From Pseudoalteromonas piscicida (GTDB taxonomy: Bacteria > Pseudomonadota > Gammaproteobacteria > Enterobacterales > Alteromonadaceae): DNA of 64,000 bases. Below, one piece after another: positions 46,501 to 61,500 of the stretch. The notes below the pieces were generated by a model, which saw nothing but the letters and a program-made list of their open reading frames with translations, made no database searches and was not told where the DNA came from. The position numbers and the translations under genes were made by a program. The DNA lies in the NCBI RefSeq assembly GCF_002208135.1, contig NZ_CP021647.1, positions 1,057,501 to 1,121,500 on the forward strand, read 5' to 3'. The stretch's first letter is position 1; every line of letters starts with the position of its first letter.

Positions 46501-49500
46501 TTGTTGGCGATGAAGCTCATTTCTGCCTTACGTAAGCACTATTCACTCAACGAAAAAGCAACGGTTAAGGCGATTTTTGATTTTCCTAACTTAAGTGAAC
46601 TGGCCACGTTTGTTGCCCAATCGACTATTGCAGAGGGGGAAGTATTGGCCCAAGTAACCCCTGCCGATAACCAGTATTTTGCTTTAACAAAAACGCAGCA
46701 GCAAATGCTGTGGTTTGAGAAGCTGCAGCCGGGCACCGCGCTTTATAACATGCCTAACGCTTGGCAAATTCATGGCGAGCTAGAGAGCACTAAACTGGAA
46801 GCGGCGGTGACGTTTTTACAACACAAACACCCGATGCTGCGCGCACGTATTGATGAGACGCGTAACGTACAGTTTATCTCAGAACACGTCCAAACTTTGA
46901 CTGTGACTCAAGTGCCCAAAACCACGTCTATGTCGCAAGCAGTGAAAGCAATAGCAAAGCGGCCATTTGATCTGACAGCTAGCTTGTTCGAGCCCATTTT
47001 ACTTTGCTGGCCAAGTGGTGAGCAGGTAGTAGTATTTAATATGCATCACTTGATCTCAGATGCTTGGTCAAGCCAAGTGATGTTGGCGGATTTGATGGCG
47101 TTTTACAGTAATCAATCAGTGCAAGACACAAGTACCTATCATTACGCTGATTTAGTGAATTGGCAGCAGCAAGCTAGCTATCAGCAAGAGGTTAAAGAAG
47201 CGGTATCTTGGTGGTGCGACTACTTACAAGATGCACCGCATGTGTCGGCGTTACCAACCGCGCAAAAGCGTCCATCACAGCGTACGTTCCAAGGTAAAAC
47301 GTGGAGTTTTGGCCTGTCTTCAGAGGCCTCTAGCGCGGTTGCTGAGTTGGCGCAAGAAGCTGAAGTCAGCTTATTTACTTTATTACTCAGCTGCTATACG
47401 GCTTATATGTCGCTGTTGACGGGGGCTGAACAATTAATTACTGGGGTGCCTGTTGCGGGCCGTGACCGTACCGAGTTTGATGAGGTTGTTGGCTTGTTTG
47501 TGAATACACTTCCATTCAAAGCTGAGTGTCAGCCAAAGCTCAGTTTTAAAGCATATCTCGCACAAACACAGCAACAATGGTTAGAGATACTTGCACATCA
47601 ACAAGCCCCGTTGGAAGCGATTATTGATGGTTTAGGTGTTGAGCGAAGCGCCGGTATTAACCCACTTGTGCAATTGATGTTCAACTTTGAACAAGGTGGT
47701 GCATCACAAACCTTTGGTGAGTTGACTTGCACTGAAATAGTGACAGATCACGATACGGCCAAATTCGATTGTTTGTTAGCGATGTCTTATGATGGTCGGC
47801 TTTGTCAGGGGAGTTTTGAGCTTCCTAGCGATCTTTACCATGACACTCAAGCACAGGCACTCGTTAATGGCTTTACTTATTTTGTCGAGCAAGTGGTTCA
47901 AGACGCAGACAAACCATTAGCGGCAATACCACTCATTGATACGACGCAACAACAGCAATTGCTTAAGTTAGGCCAGTCTCCGGTATCTCCCCAACACAGT
48001 TCATGCGATCTTATCAGCAGTTTTATGTCCACTGCCGCGGCATATCCACAGCGAAGTGCTGTGCGTGAAGGAGATAAAACACTAAGTTATCAATCGCTTG
48101 ACAGAGTGACTAACCAATTAGCCCATTACTTAATTGAAAGTGGGGTTCAGGCGGGAGGTCATGTTGCCATTGTTATGCCTCGTTCAATGGATTGGATCCT
48201 TGCAGCGGTAGCCATAATCAAAACAGGCGCGGCTTATGTGCCCATTGACCCGCGTTGGCCGCAAGAGCGCATTCACTTTGTTTTACAACAGGCAAATATC
48301 AATACTGCATTTGCTGAGCAATCGTTGTCTGAGCAAGTCTCGTCACTTTCTTTGGCGGCTTTGCTTCCTCAGTTAAATGACTATGCAGCCACAGCGCCAA
48401 TAGAGAGCGTAACTGCTGACAGTGTTGCCAATATTATTTATACCTCAGGTTCGACGGGTCAACCCAAAGGGGTAGTGACGCCGCACCGTGGGATCACCAG
48501 GCTGGTACTGAACCCAGCAGAAGGTGGGTTAGATTCACAGTGTGTGGTCAGTTTTATGAATAACCCAGCGTTTGATGGGGCGACATTTGAAATTTGGTCG
48601 GCGCTGCTAAGCGGCGGTTGCTTGACTGTGGTGACAGAGCAGCAAGTGCTTGCGCCAACTGAGTTTGCCAAAGTGGTTGAACAAACGGGAATTAACTATG
48701 GCTTTATGACCGTTGCGTTATTCAATCAATATGTGAAAACCGATCCACGCATGTTACACGGTTATCGACGTCTTTGGATTGGCGGTGAAGCGGTGTCCTC
48801 TTTGAGCTGTAAGGCACTGCTTGAAAGTGGTTTTAAAGGCAAATTGTGTAATGGTTATGGCCCTACGGAAAATACGATTTTCTCAGTAACCTGTGAGATC
48901 ACCTTAGCGATGGTGCAAGGGACAGATGTGCCACTTGGCCATGCCTGTGCTTGGGGTAGTCACCTTATACTTAACGCCGCAGGACAATTAGTGCCATTGG
49001 GCACGCCGGGTGAGCTATGTTTAGCCGGTGAAGGATTGGCGCACGGTTATCTTGCTCGTCCTGAACTAACGGCTCAAGCATTTATTCAAAACCCTTATGG
49101 TGAAGGGAACTTGTATCGCTCAGGAGATCAGGTGTATATGGCGGCTGATGGCACCGTACACTTCCTTGGCCGCATAGATAATCAGGTTAAGATCCGTGGT
49201 CATCGGATAGAACCTGAAGAGTTAAAAAATCAGTTAGATCAGCACCCTGATATTGAAAATAGCGTTGTCGTTGTGAAACAACGCAGTGAGCTGGCGTATT
49301 TGGCTGCGTATATCAAAGTAACACCGCAAGCGCAGATAAACCGTGAAACCGTGCTAACTTGGCTGAAATCTCGTGTCGCCCATTATTTGCTTCCATCTAC
49401 TGTTACTCTAGTTGAGCAATTTACGCTTACGCACAATGGCAAAGTAGACGCGCGGGCCTTACCTGAGCCAACTGAAGCTGATTGGGGCAAAGTGATAGAT

Positions 49501-52500
49501 GACATGCCACTGACCCAACAGCAGCAAAAACTAGCCGCCATTTGGCATAAACTATTAAAGGTGAAACCCACCGCAAAAGACAACTTCTTTGCGCTTGGTG
49601 GTAACTCCATTTTGCTGATGCAGTTGGTTAGTGAAGTGAAAATGGCATTAGCGACAGACCTAGGTATTGCTGAGTTATTTATGGCGCAAACGCTCGAAGA
49701 GCAAGCCGAGTTACTTACGCAAGCTGAACGGTCTCAAGTTGCTGCGATATCCACACCTGAATCATTCTCACAAGCAAGTCCTGCACAAACTCGCATGTAT
49801 TTTATGCAGCAGTTGGAGCCCACAAGTACGGCTTACAACATCAATCTTGTGGCTCAATGTGCAGCGCTTGACGCGAAGCAACTACAGCAAGCCTTGATAG
49901 CGCTGAGCAATATGCATCCGGTGCTATGTCAACGGTTTGAAGAACAAGCGGGTGTGATCCAACGCATTGCAGGAAACCCATGCCAGCTTGAAGTGGTTGA
50001 GCTTGATAGTGATGATCAACATGAGGTAGAGCGATATGCAGCGCAATGTGTGAACACAACCTTTGATTTGGCCTGCGACTGTCCTTTACGTGTTACGTTA
50101 ATCAACAGCCAATCTCGACACTTTATAGCGTTGAGTGCACACCACATTGCCTTGGATGGATGGTCACTAAACAAGTTATTCAATGATTTAGCTGTAGCGT
50201 ATGAAGGTGGTGAACTTGCTGTAGCAGAACCATTTGCATTGGATTATAACGACTATTGCTATCAACAAACGAACTGGATGCAAAGCGCCGAAGCACAAGC
50301 GCAACGCGACTTTTGGCAAGAATATTTAGAGCAAGCCAATGAAGGAGTTAGCTTACCGGTTGACCACCAAAAGCGTCCGGAGCGTAACGCTGTCGCTGCT
50401 TATTATGATATTAATCTGGAAGCGAGTGTCGTTGCTCAAATTGAGCAACTGGCTAGTCGATATGCTGTTACACCATTTAACCTTTATTTGTGTGCCTTTA
50501 GTTTGGCGCTCAGCCATGCAAGCGGTGAGCGAGATTTGGTGATTGGAACCGTATCAGCTGGTCGCACGCAAAGTGGCTTTGAGCAAACATTAGGGATGTT
50601 CGTCAATACGCTTTCTTATCGGCAGCGTTACTCACCACAAATGCGCTTTGTTGACCTTATCAAGCAATCGGGTCATGAATTTGGTGCCATGATGGCAAAC
50701 CAAATGTTGCCTTATGATGAGGTAATGAGTGTGCTCTCTCGTGGCGGACAGTCACCGCTATTTAATGTGATGTTCGATCTACAAAATAGTTTCTCAAGTG
50801 ATTCTCTTCGGTTAGCTGGACAGCCACTGACATTACTCGATTTGCCAGCGGATCAGCCACAATTTGACATGACTGTGGTGCTTGAGTCGGTATCGCAAGG
50901 TACACGTTTGCGCTTTGAATATGATGCAACTTTATACGAACCTGAAACCATCGCCCGATTTGCACACAAGTATCTAACGCTATTGCAGCAAGCGAGTGCT
51001 GAGCCAGAACAGGTGATTGCAGAATTCGAGCTACTTGATCAAGGCGACAACAGCATTTGGCAAGACTTTGCAACGTTGCCCGCGACTCAACATCGTAATG
51101 CACATTACTTGGATGTCTTCGATGAAGTTGTCGCACAATATGGCGATAAAATCGCTGTTGATGATGGCCTGCGTAGCCTGACCTACCGAGAGCTAAACAA
51201 CGAAGCCAATCGACTGGCTGGTGTGTTATTACAACAAGGTGCTGTGGCGGATCATCCGATTGCGGTTCACCTCACTCGTAGTTGCCACGTGATGATTGCG
51301 ATGTTGGCAATATTTAAAGCGGGTGGATGTTACCTACCGCTGGATACGCGTTTACCAACCGAGCGAATTCGCATGTTGTTAGACGAGCATCATATAAAAC
51401 AAGTGATCACAGATAGAGCTGGCCCATTTGATGACGTTTGTGTGGTACACCCAAATGACCGAGCGACGCAAAACGTTGATCTTAACGCTGTAGCGCGACA
51501 TCCAGAGCAGCTTGCCTATGTGTTATTCACCTCAGGTACAACGGGCAAACCTAAAGGGGCGATGACCACCCATCAGGGCATGGTAAACCATAATTGGGCG
51601 GCGCTAGATACCCTTAAATTTAGCGCTGTCGATACCTTTGCACAGACCGCAGCATTGTCGTTTGATATCAGTGTTTGGCAGTACCTAGGCGCATTGATGA
51701 AAGGGGGCTGCGTGGCGATTTTCAGTGATGAAACTGTGCTTGACCCACTGCTGTTTTTACAGGCACTAACACGTCATCAAGTATCGGTATTACAAACTGT
51801 GCCGGTTCAGCTTCAGCAACTGATGGACGAGGTTGCTGCAGGTGCCTATGACAGCTTAGGTGATTTGCGCCACCTTATTCCTACCGGTGAAGCACTGCCA
51901 CCAGAAATGGCAAGAAGGTGGTTTAAGCGTTACCCCCATATTCCGATGATGAATGCCTACGGCCCTGCGGAATGTAGTGATGATGTTACGTTGCATGTGA
52001 TGAAAGAAACACCGGCAGCGTTCTACGCGCAACTCCCCATTGGCAAGCCTGTGTATCAGTCGGCCATCTATTTACTCGATGCCGATCTGCTGCCTGTTCC
52101 GCAAGGGGCTGTAGGGGAGATCTGTGTTGCAGGTGAGGTGGTATTAGGTCGAGGCTATTTAAATGCACCGTCATTAACTGCAAATGCATTTGTTGCCAAT
52201 CCATTTGGTGAGCCGGGCAGCCGACTCTATAAAACAGGAGATTTAGGACGCTATAACCATCTTGGCGAGCTTGAGTTCCTGGGGCGCCGCGACTTCCAGA
52301 TTAAGATCCGAGGAATGCGGATTGAGATGGGTGAAATTGAATCTGTGATGGAACAAGCTCCAGAGACAAAACGCTGTGTCGTCAGTGTCGAAAACGGGGT
52401 ACTCATTGCTTATTTAGAAAGCCGCGCTGAATTGGCTGAATTAAAACGTCATGCTGCCGCTTGGTTACCGGACTTTATGGTGCCAACCCATTATATCTTG

Positions 52501-55500
52501 ATGGCTCAGATCCCTGTTACTGCCAATGGTAAGGTGGATCGCAAATCTCTCCCCAATTTAGCGGAGGCGGGAATTGACGAGCGTGGTGAAGCGCCGCAAC
52601 CGGGGCTGGAGTCTGAACTTGCGGCGCAGATGGCGACCTTACTAAAAATTGATGTCGATCGGATCGGCAGACAGTCTGACTTCTTCCAATTAGGAGGACA
52701 CTCACTACTTGCAATGCGCCTGATCTCAACATTACGCCGTGCATTGGAGGTAGGTAATGCGCTTACCGTTAAAGACCTATTTGAACAGCCGAATCCACAG
52801 GCATTGGCGCAATATATCACTCAGTTACAGCCCGAGGCGCGTGCGCAGATCAGTCATCATGAACTCATGCCACAGCAGCATTTCCCACTCAGTGCGATAC
52901 AACAGCAAATGGTGTGGTTTGAGACCTTGCAGCCGGGCACGCCACTGTACAACATGCCAACGTTGTGGCGCGTGCATGGGCACTTGGATGAAGCACAGCT
53001 TAACCTCGCGATTGAGCAGTTGCAGCAGCAACATCCGATGTTAAGAGCAAGGCTGCAACTTGCACAGCAGCAACAGTATATTAGCAATGATATTCAAGCA
53101 CTTGAACTTAAAACATTTGATACCGATGCAGCACTCATGACTTGGTGTCGCGACCGAGCGGAGCAAAGCTTTGACTTTGCTGCTAGTTTGTTTGCACCTT
53201 ACTTGTTGCGTTCAGAGCAAGGTGAGCAAGTGCTGATGCTAATGATGCACCATGTGATCACGGATGCATGGTCCAGTCAGTTACTACTTGATGACTTACG
53301 GGCGCTATTAAGCGGTGAAGCCGTGCAAAACCCAAGTGCAATCACCTTCAGTGATGTTGTCCACTGGCAATTGAGTGATAGTTATCAGCAACAGCTTGCC
53401 GAGCAGCTCAATTGGTGGCAAGAAACGCTGAGTGATGCGACAACGGTGCTAAGCTTGCCAACCCCACATCGCCGTCCACAACAGCGCTCGTTTGTTGGCT
53501 ATAGTATTGCATTTAGTTTGGATGATGCTACTAGTCTTGGGTTAAGTAAGCTCGCCCAGCAGCAAGATGCATCATTATTTATGGTCTTGTTAGCTGCATA
53601 TAATGCCTATTTATCGCGCTTAACTGGGCAGCAAGATCTGATAGTTGGGGTCCCTGTTTCTGGTCGTGAACATTCAGAACTTGAGCGAGTGGTTGGGTTA
53701 TTTGTTAACACTTTACCCTTGCGTAGTCAGTGTCAGCATCAAGCTGCATTCACAGACTATCTTGCCCAGATTAAATCGCAGTGGTTAGGAGTGCTTGCAC
53801 ATCAAGATGTGCCATTTGAACATTTAGTAGACGCTCTTGAGCAAGAACGGATCGCTGGTGTTAACCCCTTAGTACAGACTTTGTTTACGCTTGACCAACA
53901 AGGAGGGGGAGCTGAGCTAGAGACGGTGCAATTCTCCGAGCTTGAAATGAGTCATGACACGGCTAAATTTGACCTCTTGCTCGCGATGGCTGAACGTGAA
54001 GGACAGGTGTTTGGTGAATTTGAATTTGCACTGGATGTCTTCCCTAAAGCGCTAGGCGACCAACTAGTTAATGGCTTTATCCATTTTGTTGGAGAGCTTG
54101 TTTTAGCGCAATCGGCACCCATTGCATCACTTTCTTTGGTGTCCGCAGCGCAAGCTAAGCAATTGGTAGGGTTGGGGCAGGCTGATTTTGAGGCCCAGAC
54201 TGAACCTAGTGATCTCGTCTCTGGTTTTGCGCATGTGGTTGCCGAGCACGGCGAGCGCATAGCGGTAAAACAACAAGATAGCGCACTGAGTTACCGACAA
54301 TTAGACGAGCAGGCTAACCAGCTGGCCCACTATCTTATTGAGCAAGGGGTGCAGCAAAATACGCTGGTTGCAATCGCGATGCCTCGCTCGGTAGACTGGA
54401 TTATCAATGCCTTGGCTATCATCAAAGCTGGCGCAGGTTATGTGCCGTTAGACCCAGCTTGGCCGCAAGAGCGAATAGATTTTGTGGCCGAGCAAGCAGC
54501 AATGCAGTTGGTATTTGTTGATAACCATAGTAAAGCAACGCTCAGTAGTAACCAGTTAACCTCAATTGATAGTAGGGACTTAGCGCTCACTCATTATTCT
54601 ACCCTTGCGCCGTTTGAGCGTGTCTCACCAGAGGCCGTTGCCCATGTTATTTATACCTCAGGCTCTACCGGAAAGCCGAAAGGCGTGATCACCCCTCATC
54701 GTGGGATCAGCCGCTTGGTGCTTAACCCAGAGCAAGGTGAGTTAACCCAAAACAATGTGGTTAGCTTTATGAATAACCCTGCTTTTGATGGTGCAAGCTT
54801 CGAAATTTGGTCTGCGCTCCTAAGTGGCGCATGTTTGGCAGTGATCTCCCATTCGCAAGTATTGTCGCCCGCTGACTTTGGGCAGGCTTTAGCGGATTAT
54901 GGCGTTGACTATGGCTTTATGACGGTGGCCTTGTTTAATCAATATGTGCAAACCGACCCGACAATATTACATCACTATCGGGTACTTTGGACTGGCGGTG
55001 AAGTGATCCCAATCCGCTATTGCCGTGACTTGTTAGCTAGTGGCTATCAGGGGCAATTGTGTAGTGCCTATGGACCGACAGAAAATACGATTTTCTCAAC
55101 CACATTTGCGCTGACACCAAGTGTTCTTGCTGGTCAAGATGTGCCACTTGGCCGTGCCTGTGCTTGGAGTTATCACTTAGTAATGGATGACTACGGTAGC
55201 CTGTTACCATTAGGCGTACCTGGTGAGCTGTATCTAGGTGGTGCTGGTGTCGCCCACGGCTACTTAAACCGTCCAGACTTAACTGAGCGGGTGTTTGTTT
55301 TCACTCCATACAGTGAAGAAAAGCTCTATCGTTCAGGAGATAGAGTAAGTCAAGATAGCGATGGTGTACTGCACTTTATTGGTCGTACTGATAATCAGGT
55401 GAAAATTCGTGGTCACCGTATCGAACCTGAAGAACTGCAAGTTCGGGTGAACCAACATGACGCCGTAGAGCTAAGCTATGTTCAAGTTCGTCAAGACGAA

Positions 55501-58500
55501 GAGCAGGTCTATCTAGCCGCTTATGTGCAGCTAAAGTCAGGCCATGAGTTAACCCGCCAATCTCTCCAGCAGTGGCTCACAGATAAAGTCGCGCACTATT
55601 TGTTGCCGTCGACGATTACCTTTGTAGAGCACTTTAAGTTGAATGCAAACGGCAAGATAGACAGCAAAGTATTACCAACGCCAAGTGCGGAAGATTGGGG
55701 GCAATTGGCAAGCAGCGGTGCACTAGAAGGTCAAGCCGCACAGCTTGCTGATATATGGCTAGAACTGCTAGGTAAACAGCCCTCGTTACAAGATAGTTTC
55801 TTTACCCTAGGTGGTAACTCGTTACTTGCTATGCAGCTTGTAAATCGAGTAAAAGATGAATTTGACATCGAACTGCCTATTGCTGAAGTGTTCCTAAAAC
55901 AGCGTTTAGGGGATCAGCTGGCGCTGCTACAACAAGCTCAAAACGATGGCGCGGCAGGGCAGCAAGAGCGCATCCAAGCCGCTGCTATTGACGCGATACA
56001 CCCCTTATCGTTTGCTCAAGAAAGACTGTGGTTCTTACACGATATGGAACCAGAAAGCTTAGCGTATCACCTCCCTCTTGCTTACCGAATGCGCGGTAAG
56101 GTAAGGCTAGGTGCATTAAGTAAAGCCATTGAACTGGTTACTAATCGCCATGTGGTGCTAAAAAGCCGTATTATTTTAGATAACGAGCAAGCTTACCAAC
56201 AAGCCGACCCAAGCGCCAAAGTGCCTTTTAATCTGCATTACTGCGCTGAGGATGAGCTTGAGACAATGATGGCAAAGGTATCCGCGACGCCATTTGATTT
56301 ACGCCAAGGACCAGTATTTCGTGCTGATGTCTTTATGTTGGATAACGAGGATGTAGCACTACTTATCAATGTACATCACGCCATGGCGGATGGCTGGTCT
56401 TTGGCCATTATTGCTGATGAATTACGACAGGCCTATCGTGCTTATTGTGACCAGCAAACACCAGAGTTGCCGGTACTAAGCTGTCAGTATGGTGATTTTG
56501 CTCAGTGGCAAAGATCACATTTTAATGATCATGCGTTTACCGCACAACTGGATTACTGGCGTGGTACATTGGCCGATGCGCCCGATCTGCAATTATATAC
56601 AGACAGACCTCGTACGCAGACTCGCAGTGAAGCTGGAGCGACGTATAGCTGCCTATTACCGCAATCGCTAATGACAACATTGAATAGCTATGAACGCCAA
56701 GGTTATTCCGGCTTTATGGTGATGATGGCAACCTTTGCCACTGTGTTAAGACGTTATTCCGGCCAAGACGACATTGTTATTGGTACTCCAGTGGCGGGTC
56801 GAGCGACGACGCAACTTGAGCAATTAGTGGGTTTCTTCGTCAATATGCTGCCACTGCGTTTGCAATTCGATGCGCAGCAGAGCTTTGAGCAACTGCTTGC
56901 CCTTGTACAGCGTCAATTGGCAGCGGCGATGGCGAATCAACAAGTTCCGTTTGAGCGCATTGTGCAAGAGGTCGTAAAGGTCAGAGATACTAGCCGCACG
57001 CCTGTATTCCAAGCGGTACTGTCCTATCAAGACTTGGCCTATGACGGCTTGGAGCTTGATGGTCTTGAGGTAAGCGCCATCGACCCACAATTGGACGTAG
57101 CTAAGTACGACTTGCTGCTCAATGTTACGCCTCAAGCTGAGGGGACATGGCTGACAATGGAATATAGCAGTGCGTTATTCGATGAAAGCACAATTGCTGA
57201 CATGATGTCTAACTTTACCGCAATGCTAACGCGCATGTTGGCACAGCCAACGGCACAGCTTGATAGCTTGCCACTGCTTAGTGATGAAGTTGCGGGCAGG
57301 GTGTGTGAGCTTTACCAACGGCCACGTCAGGATTTTATGTGTGATGAAACGACCCATGCCCGATTCGAACGGATCGCTGCACAATATCCGCAACACGTTG
57401 CGATTGTGTGTGAAGGACAATCAATCCGCTATCAAATGCTCAATCAACAAGCTAACCGTATTGCTTGGCAGTTAATTGAACGAGGCGTTACGGCGGGGAG
57501 TTTAGTGGGTGTCTGTGTTGATCGCTCAATCAATATGTTGATTGCTATCTTAGGTGTGATGAAGGCTGGTGGTGCTTATGTGCCACTAGACCCAACACAT
57601 CCGCAGCAGCGTATTGATTATATTGTTAATGATGCTGACCTTACCTTGGTCATTGGTGATGCTCAGTACAGCAGCCAATTTAGTACGGTCGAGTATCTCG
57701 ATACGGCGATGACCATGATGTCTGGTCATAACAGCGATAACCCGCCGGCGCGTTGTCAACCTGAGGATTTAACCTATGTAATTTACACCTCGGGTTCTAC
57801 TGGGACGCCCAAAGGCGTGTTACTAGAGCATCGCAATGTGGTGCGTCTGTTTGATGCAACCGCTACACGGATCCCAATCACTGAAAATGATGTGTGGAGC
57901 CTGTTCTCATCATGTACTTTTGATTTCTCAGTATGGGAGATCTGGGGGGCATTATTACATGGTGGCAAATTGGTGGTGGTGCCTTATGAAACAACACGCA
58001 ACAGCGAAGCGTTTCATGAACTGTTGTGTGAGCAAGGCGTCACTCAGTTAAGCCAAACTCCATCGGCATTTTTACAAGTGGTTCGAGAAAACCTACAAAG
58101 TAGTCAGCAACTGCCAGTGCGTCGCGTGGTACTTGGGGGTGAGGAAATCGATTTTACGGCGCTTCGAGGCTGGTTTGAGCGTTATCAAGATGAAATTGAA
58201 ATTATCAATATGTACGGGATCACCGAGATCACAGTACATGCAACCCATCGTCGCATTCAAGCTAGTGATGTGCTTGAGCAGACAGCCACTGCCAGCTTAA
58301 TTGGTGATGGTATAGCCGATCTTGATATTTTGATTTTAGATGAACATCAACACTTAGTGCCTGTTGGCGTAGCAGGAGAGATCTATGTTGCAGGTGCTGG
58401 TCTGGCTCGTGGGTATCTCAACTTACCAGAGCAAACCGCAGATCGCTTTATCACTGTCAATGGGGATCGCCTCTACCGCTCGGGTGATTTGGCACGGGTA

Positions 58501-61500
58501 ACGGTTGATGGCGACTTGGAATACCTCGGCCGTTGCGATAACCAAGTAAAAATTCGTGGTTTTAGAATTGAGCTTGGTGAAATCGAGGCCTTGCTAAGTG
58601 ATATGGCAGGCGTCGATGAAACGCTGGTCATGGCGCATAAAGAGCCGCAGGGAGATGCTGCTTTGGTGGCGTATGTGATGGACAGTCGAGGTTGTGCGAG
58701 TGAAGCACAACTTAGAGCTGCATTACAACAGCGTCTTCCTGAATATATGGTGCCTGCTTATTTTGTGATGATGGAAGCTTTCCCACTGACTGCCAACGGT
58801 AAGGTCGACCGCCGTGCACTGCCTGAGCCTAAGGCTGCACTACAAGCTCGAGTGGGCGAATTGCCACAAACCAATTCTGAGCAGTTTGTCGCCCAAGTAT
58901 TTGCTGAGTTACTCGATTTAGAAGTCGTTTACCGAGATGACAACTTCTTTGAAATTGGTGGACACTCACTGTTGGCAACTCGTGTCATATCCCGCTTACA
59001 AAAGCAGTTCAATTACAAAATTGCCATGCGTGACTTTTTCCAAATGGCAACCGTTCGCGAACTGGCTGCTTTGGTTGGCCCTAACGAACCGCTTACGCAA
59101 GGAAAAACCGAGTTGGCAGAGTTACCTAAGGTGGAGCGTAAATCCGCGACTTTGATGCAGCAAAGCTTTTGGATTGCACAAAGCTTGCTAGGTGATAAGA
59201 GCGCCTACAACATGCCGCTGGCGTTATTGATTGATGGAAACTACGACCTTGCTCGAATCGAGCACGCGGTTACTGCACTTTGGCAAGGTCATAAAGCCTT
59301 GCGTGTCTATCTAAAACAAGACTCTCAAGGTCTTTGGCAGCATGCTCGTGAAGCGACCGCGCCTGTGCCCTTTGAAGTCATCAGCTTAGGGCCGGATGAG
59401 TCACTTATCGCACAAGCTCAACAACTTGGTGCAGAGCCATTTAGCTTCGACGGAGATGCGTTATTTAAAGTGGTATTACTGACTAAAGGTGCGCAGGCGT
59501 GCCTACAATTTGTGGTCTCGCATTTAATCGCCGATGGTTGGTCACTGACCATTTTAGCTGAAGAGTTTATGGCTTTATACGAAGCCAAAAATACAACCAT
59601 GATCAGTGGCTCAGACTACTGGCAGTATCAAGCATTGCCGCAAACGCAGCTTGAGGAAGGCTTAGACTGGTGGCGAGGTCATTTGGCTGCTGCACCGCAA
59701 AGTCACCAATTGCCGCTACAAATGGAGCGAGATTTGAGTCGTCAGCAAGGCGCAAGACGAGAAGTGGTATTAAACCAAGATGTCACTGACGATTTGACGC
59801 AACTGGCACAATCTCAAGGCATGTCTAGCTTTATGTTACTGCTGGCGGCTTGGCAGTTGGTACAGCATAAATTCACCGGAGAAACCGACGTAGTTACAGG
59901 TTTCCCTGTGTCGGGACGAGATGACGTGGCGTTTGAGCGCACGGTTGGCTTGTTTGTGAATACTTTACCACTGCGCGGTCAGTTGGATCCTCAGCAGACA
60001 CTCCAGCAATTCTTGTCACAGGTACGCGATAGTGCATTTGATGCGCTAGATCATCAAACCATACCGCTGAGCCAAATTGTTGAAGCTGCTGCGCCTGACC
60101 GCTTAGCTGGAATGAACCCACTGTTCCAGATCACTTTCTCGTTGCACAACTTGCCCTCGGACTCGGTCACATTAGACGGGTTAACTATCACCCCAGTTGA
60201 AAGTGAACCCGAAAGTGTAAAACTCGACTTATGCTGGTTTGTACAGCATAGCGATGACGGCATGGTGATCCAACTCGAGTATGATGTTGACTTGTTTGAA
60301 GCTGGGCTGATTGATAGCTTAATTGGTAGTTATGAATATGCATTAACGCAACTGTCGAGTTGGTTAGCAATGCCTATCACTCAGCTAAGTGTGGTTTCTC
60401 CTAAGCAGCAACAAAAACTTGGTCATTGGAGTCAAGTTGATGGTCAGTGGCCGCAAACCGCTACCTTACATGGGGAGTTTGAACGCCGCGCAGAAGCTTA
60501 TCCCGATGCCGTTGCTGTTGAGGTATTAAATGGCACCTCGCTGACATATCGCACGCTCGACGAAAAGGCCAATGGCTTAGCACGTGTTCTATTAGCTAGA
60601 GGCGTGCAGGTAGGTTCAAGGGTGGCGCTGTGTCTGCCTCGTAATGAAATAAGCGTTATTGCTGCCCTTGCTGTGTTGAAAGCGGGTGCAGCTTACATTG
60701 GGTTAGACCCCGAGTTACCAGCTGAACGTAGAGATTATATTCTATCAGACAGTGATGCCGACTTATTACTGTGTACCCAAGAAACAGCTCAAGCAGTACA
60801 AGGGGAATGCTTATTCTTGGATGACCTCGAGCGCATCATTGCGTCTGTAGAGCGGACAAGTCCTCAAATCAAGGTTCGTTGCGACCAACTGGCTTATGTG
60901 ATCTATACCTCGGGTACTACTGGGCATCCTAAAGGCACCTTATTACAGCACAGTGCGGTCATGGGCTTTGCCCGTAACTCAGATGATTTACTGGATATTC
61001 AAGTCGGTACTCGGGTGTTGCAATTTGCTTCCATCGCCTTCGACTCTGCCGTATTAGAGTTTTGGGCGGCGTTAATGAATGGTGCAACTTTACTGTTAGC
61101 AGACAAAATGTCCGTTATGCCGGGCATTGCATTGGCACAAACCCTTGAAACCATGCAGGTAAACTTTGCTATCTTGTTCCCATCGGTATTAGCCAATACT
61201 CCCGTTCATGCGTATCCAGCACTGCATACCATTTTAACCGCAGGTGAAGCGCCTTCCTATGCACTGTTGCAATCTTGGAGTGCGCCGGCGCGTCGCATTA
61301 TTAATGCCTACGGCCCGAGTGAAACGGGGGTAGGTGTGTCATTGGGTGACTTTGATATTAGTCGCAACCGCAAACCGCACATGGGGGTCCCACGCCCCGG
61401 CAGTAAGTTGTTTGTACTGGATGAGCAATTGCAACCAGTACCACCAGGTGCAGTTGGTACGTTATACATCGGCGGTCCATGTGTGGGGCTGGGTTATTGG

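Larger units (their letters stand above)
43594..56004 (+). repeat. Tandem duplication of a two-module unit
   Basis: Modules 2-3 (43594-49773) and 4-5 (49774-56004) match in order and in detail: C2/C4 both begin RMYFMQQL, C3/C5 begin QQQM-WFE-LQPGT, A2/A4 have identical codes and A3/A5 nearly so. Carrier serine distances are 6204 bases (T2-T4) and 6213 bases (T3-T5). Confidence 0.85.
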
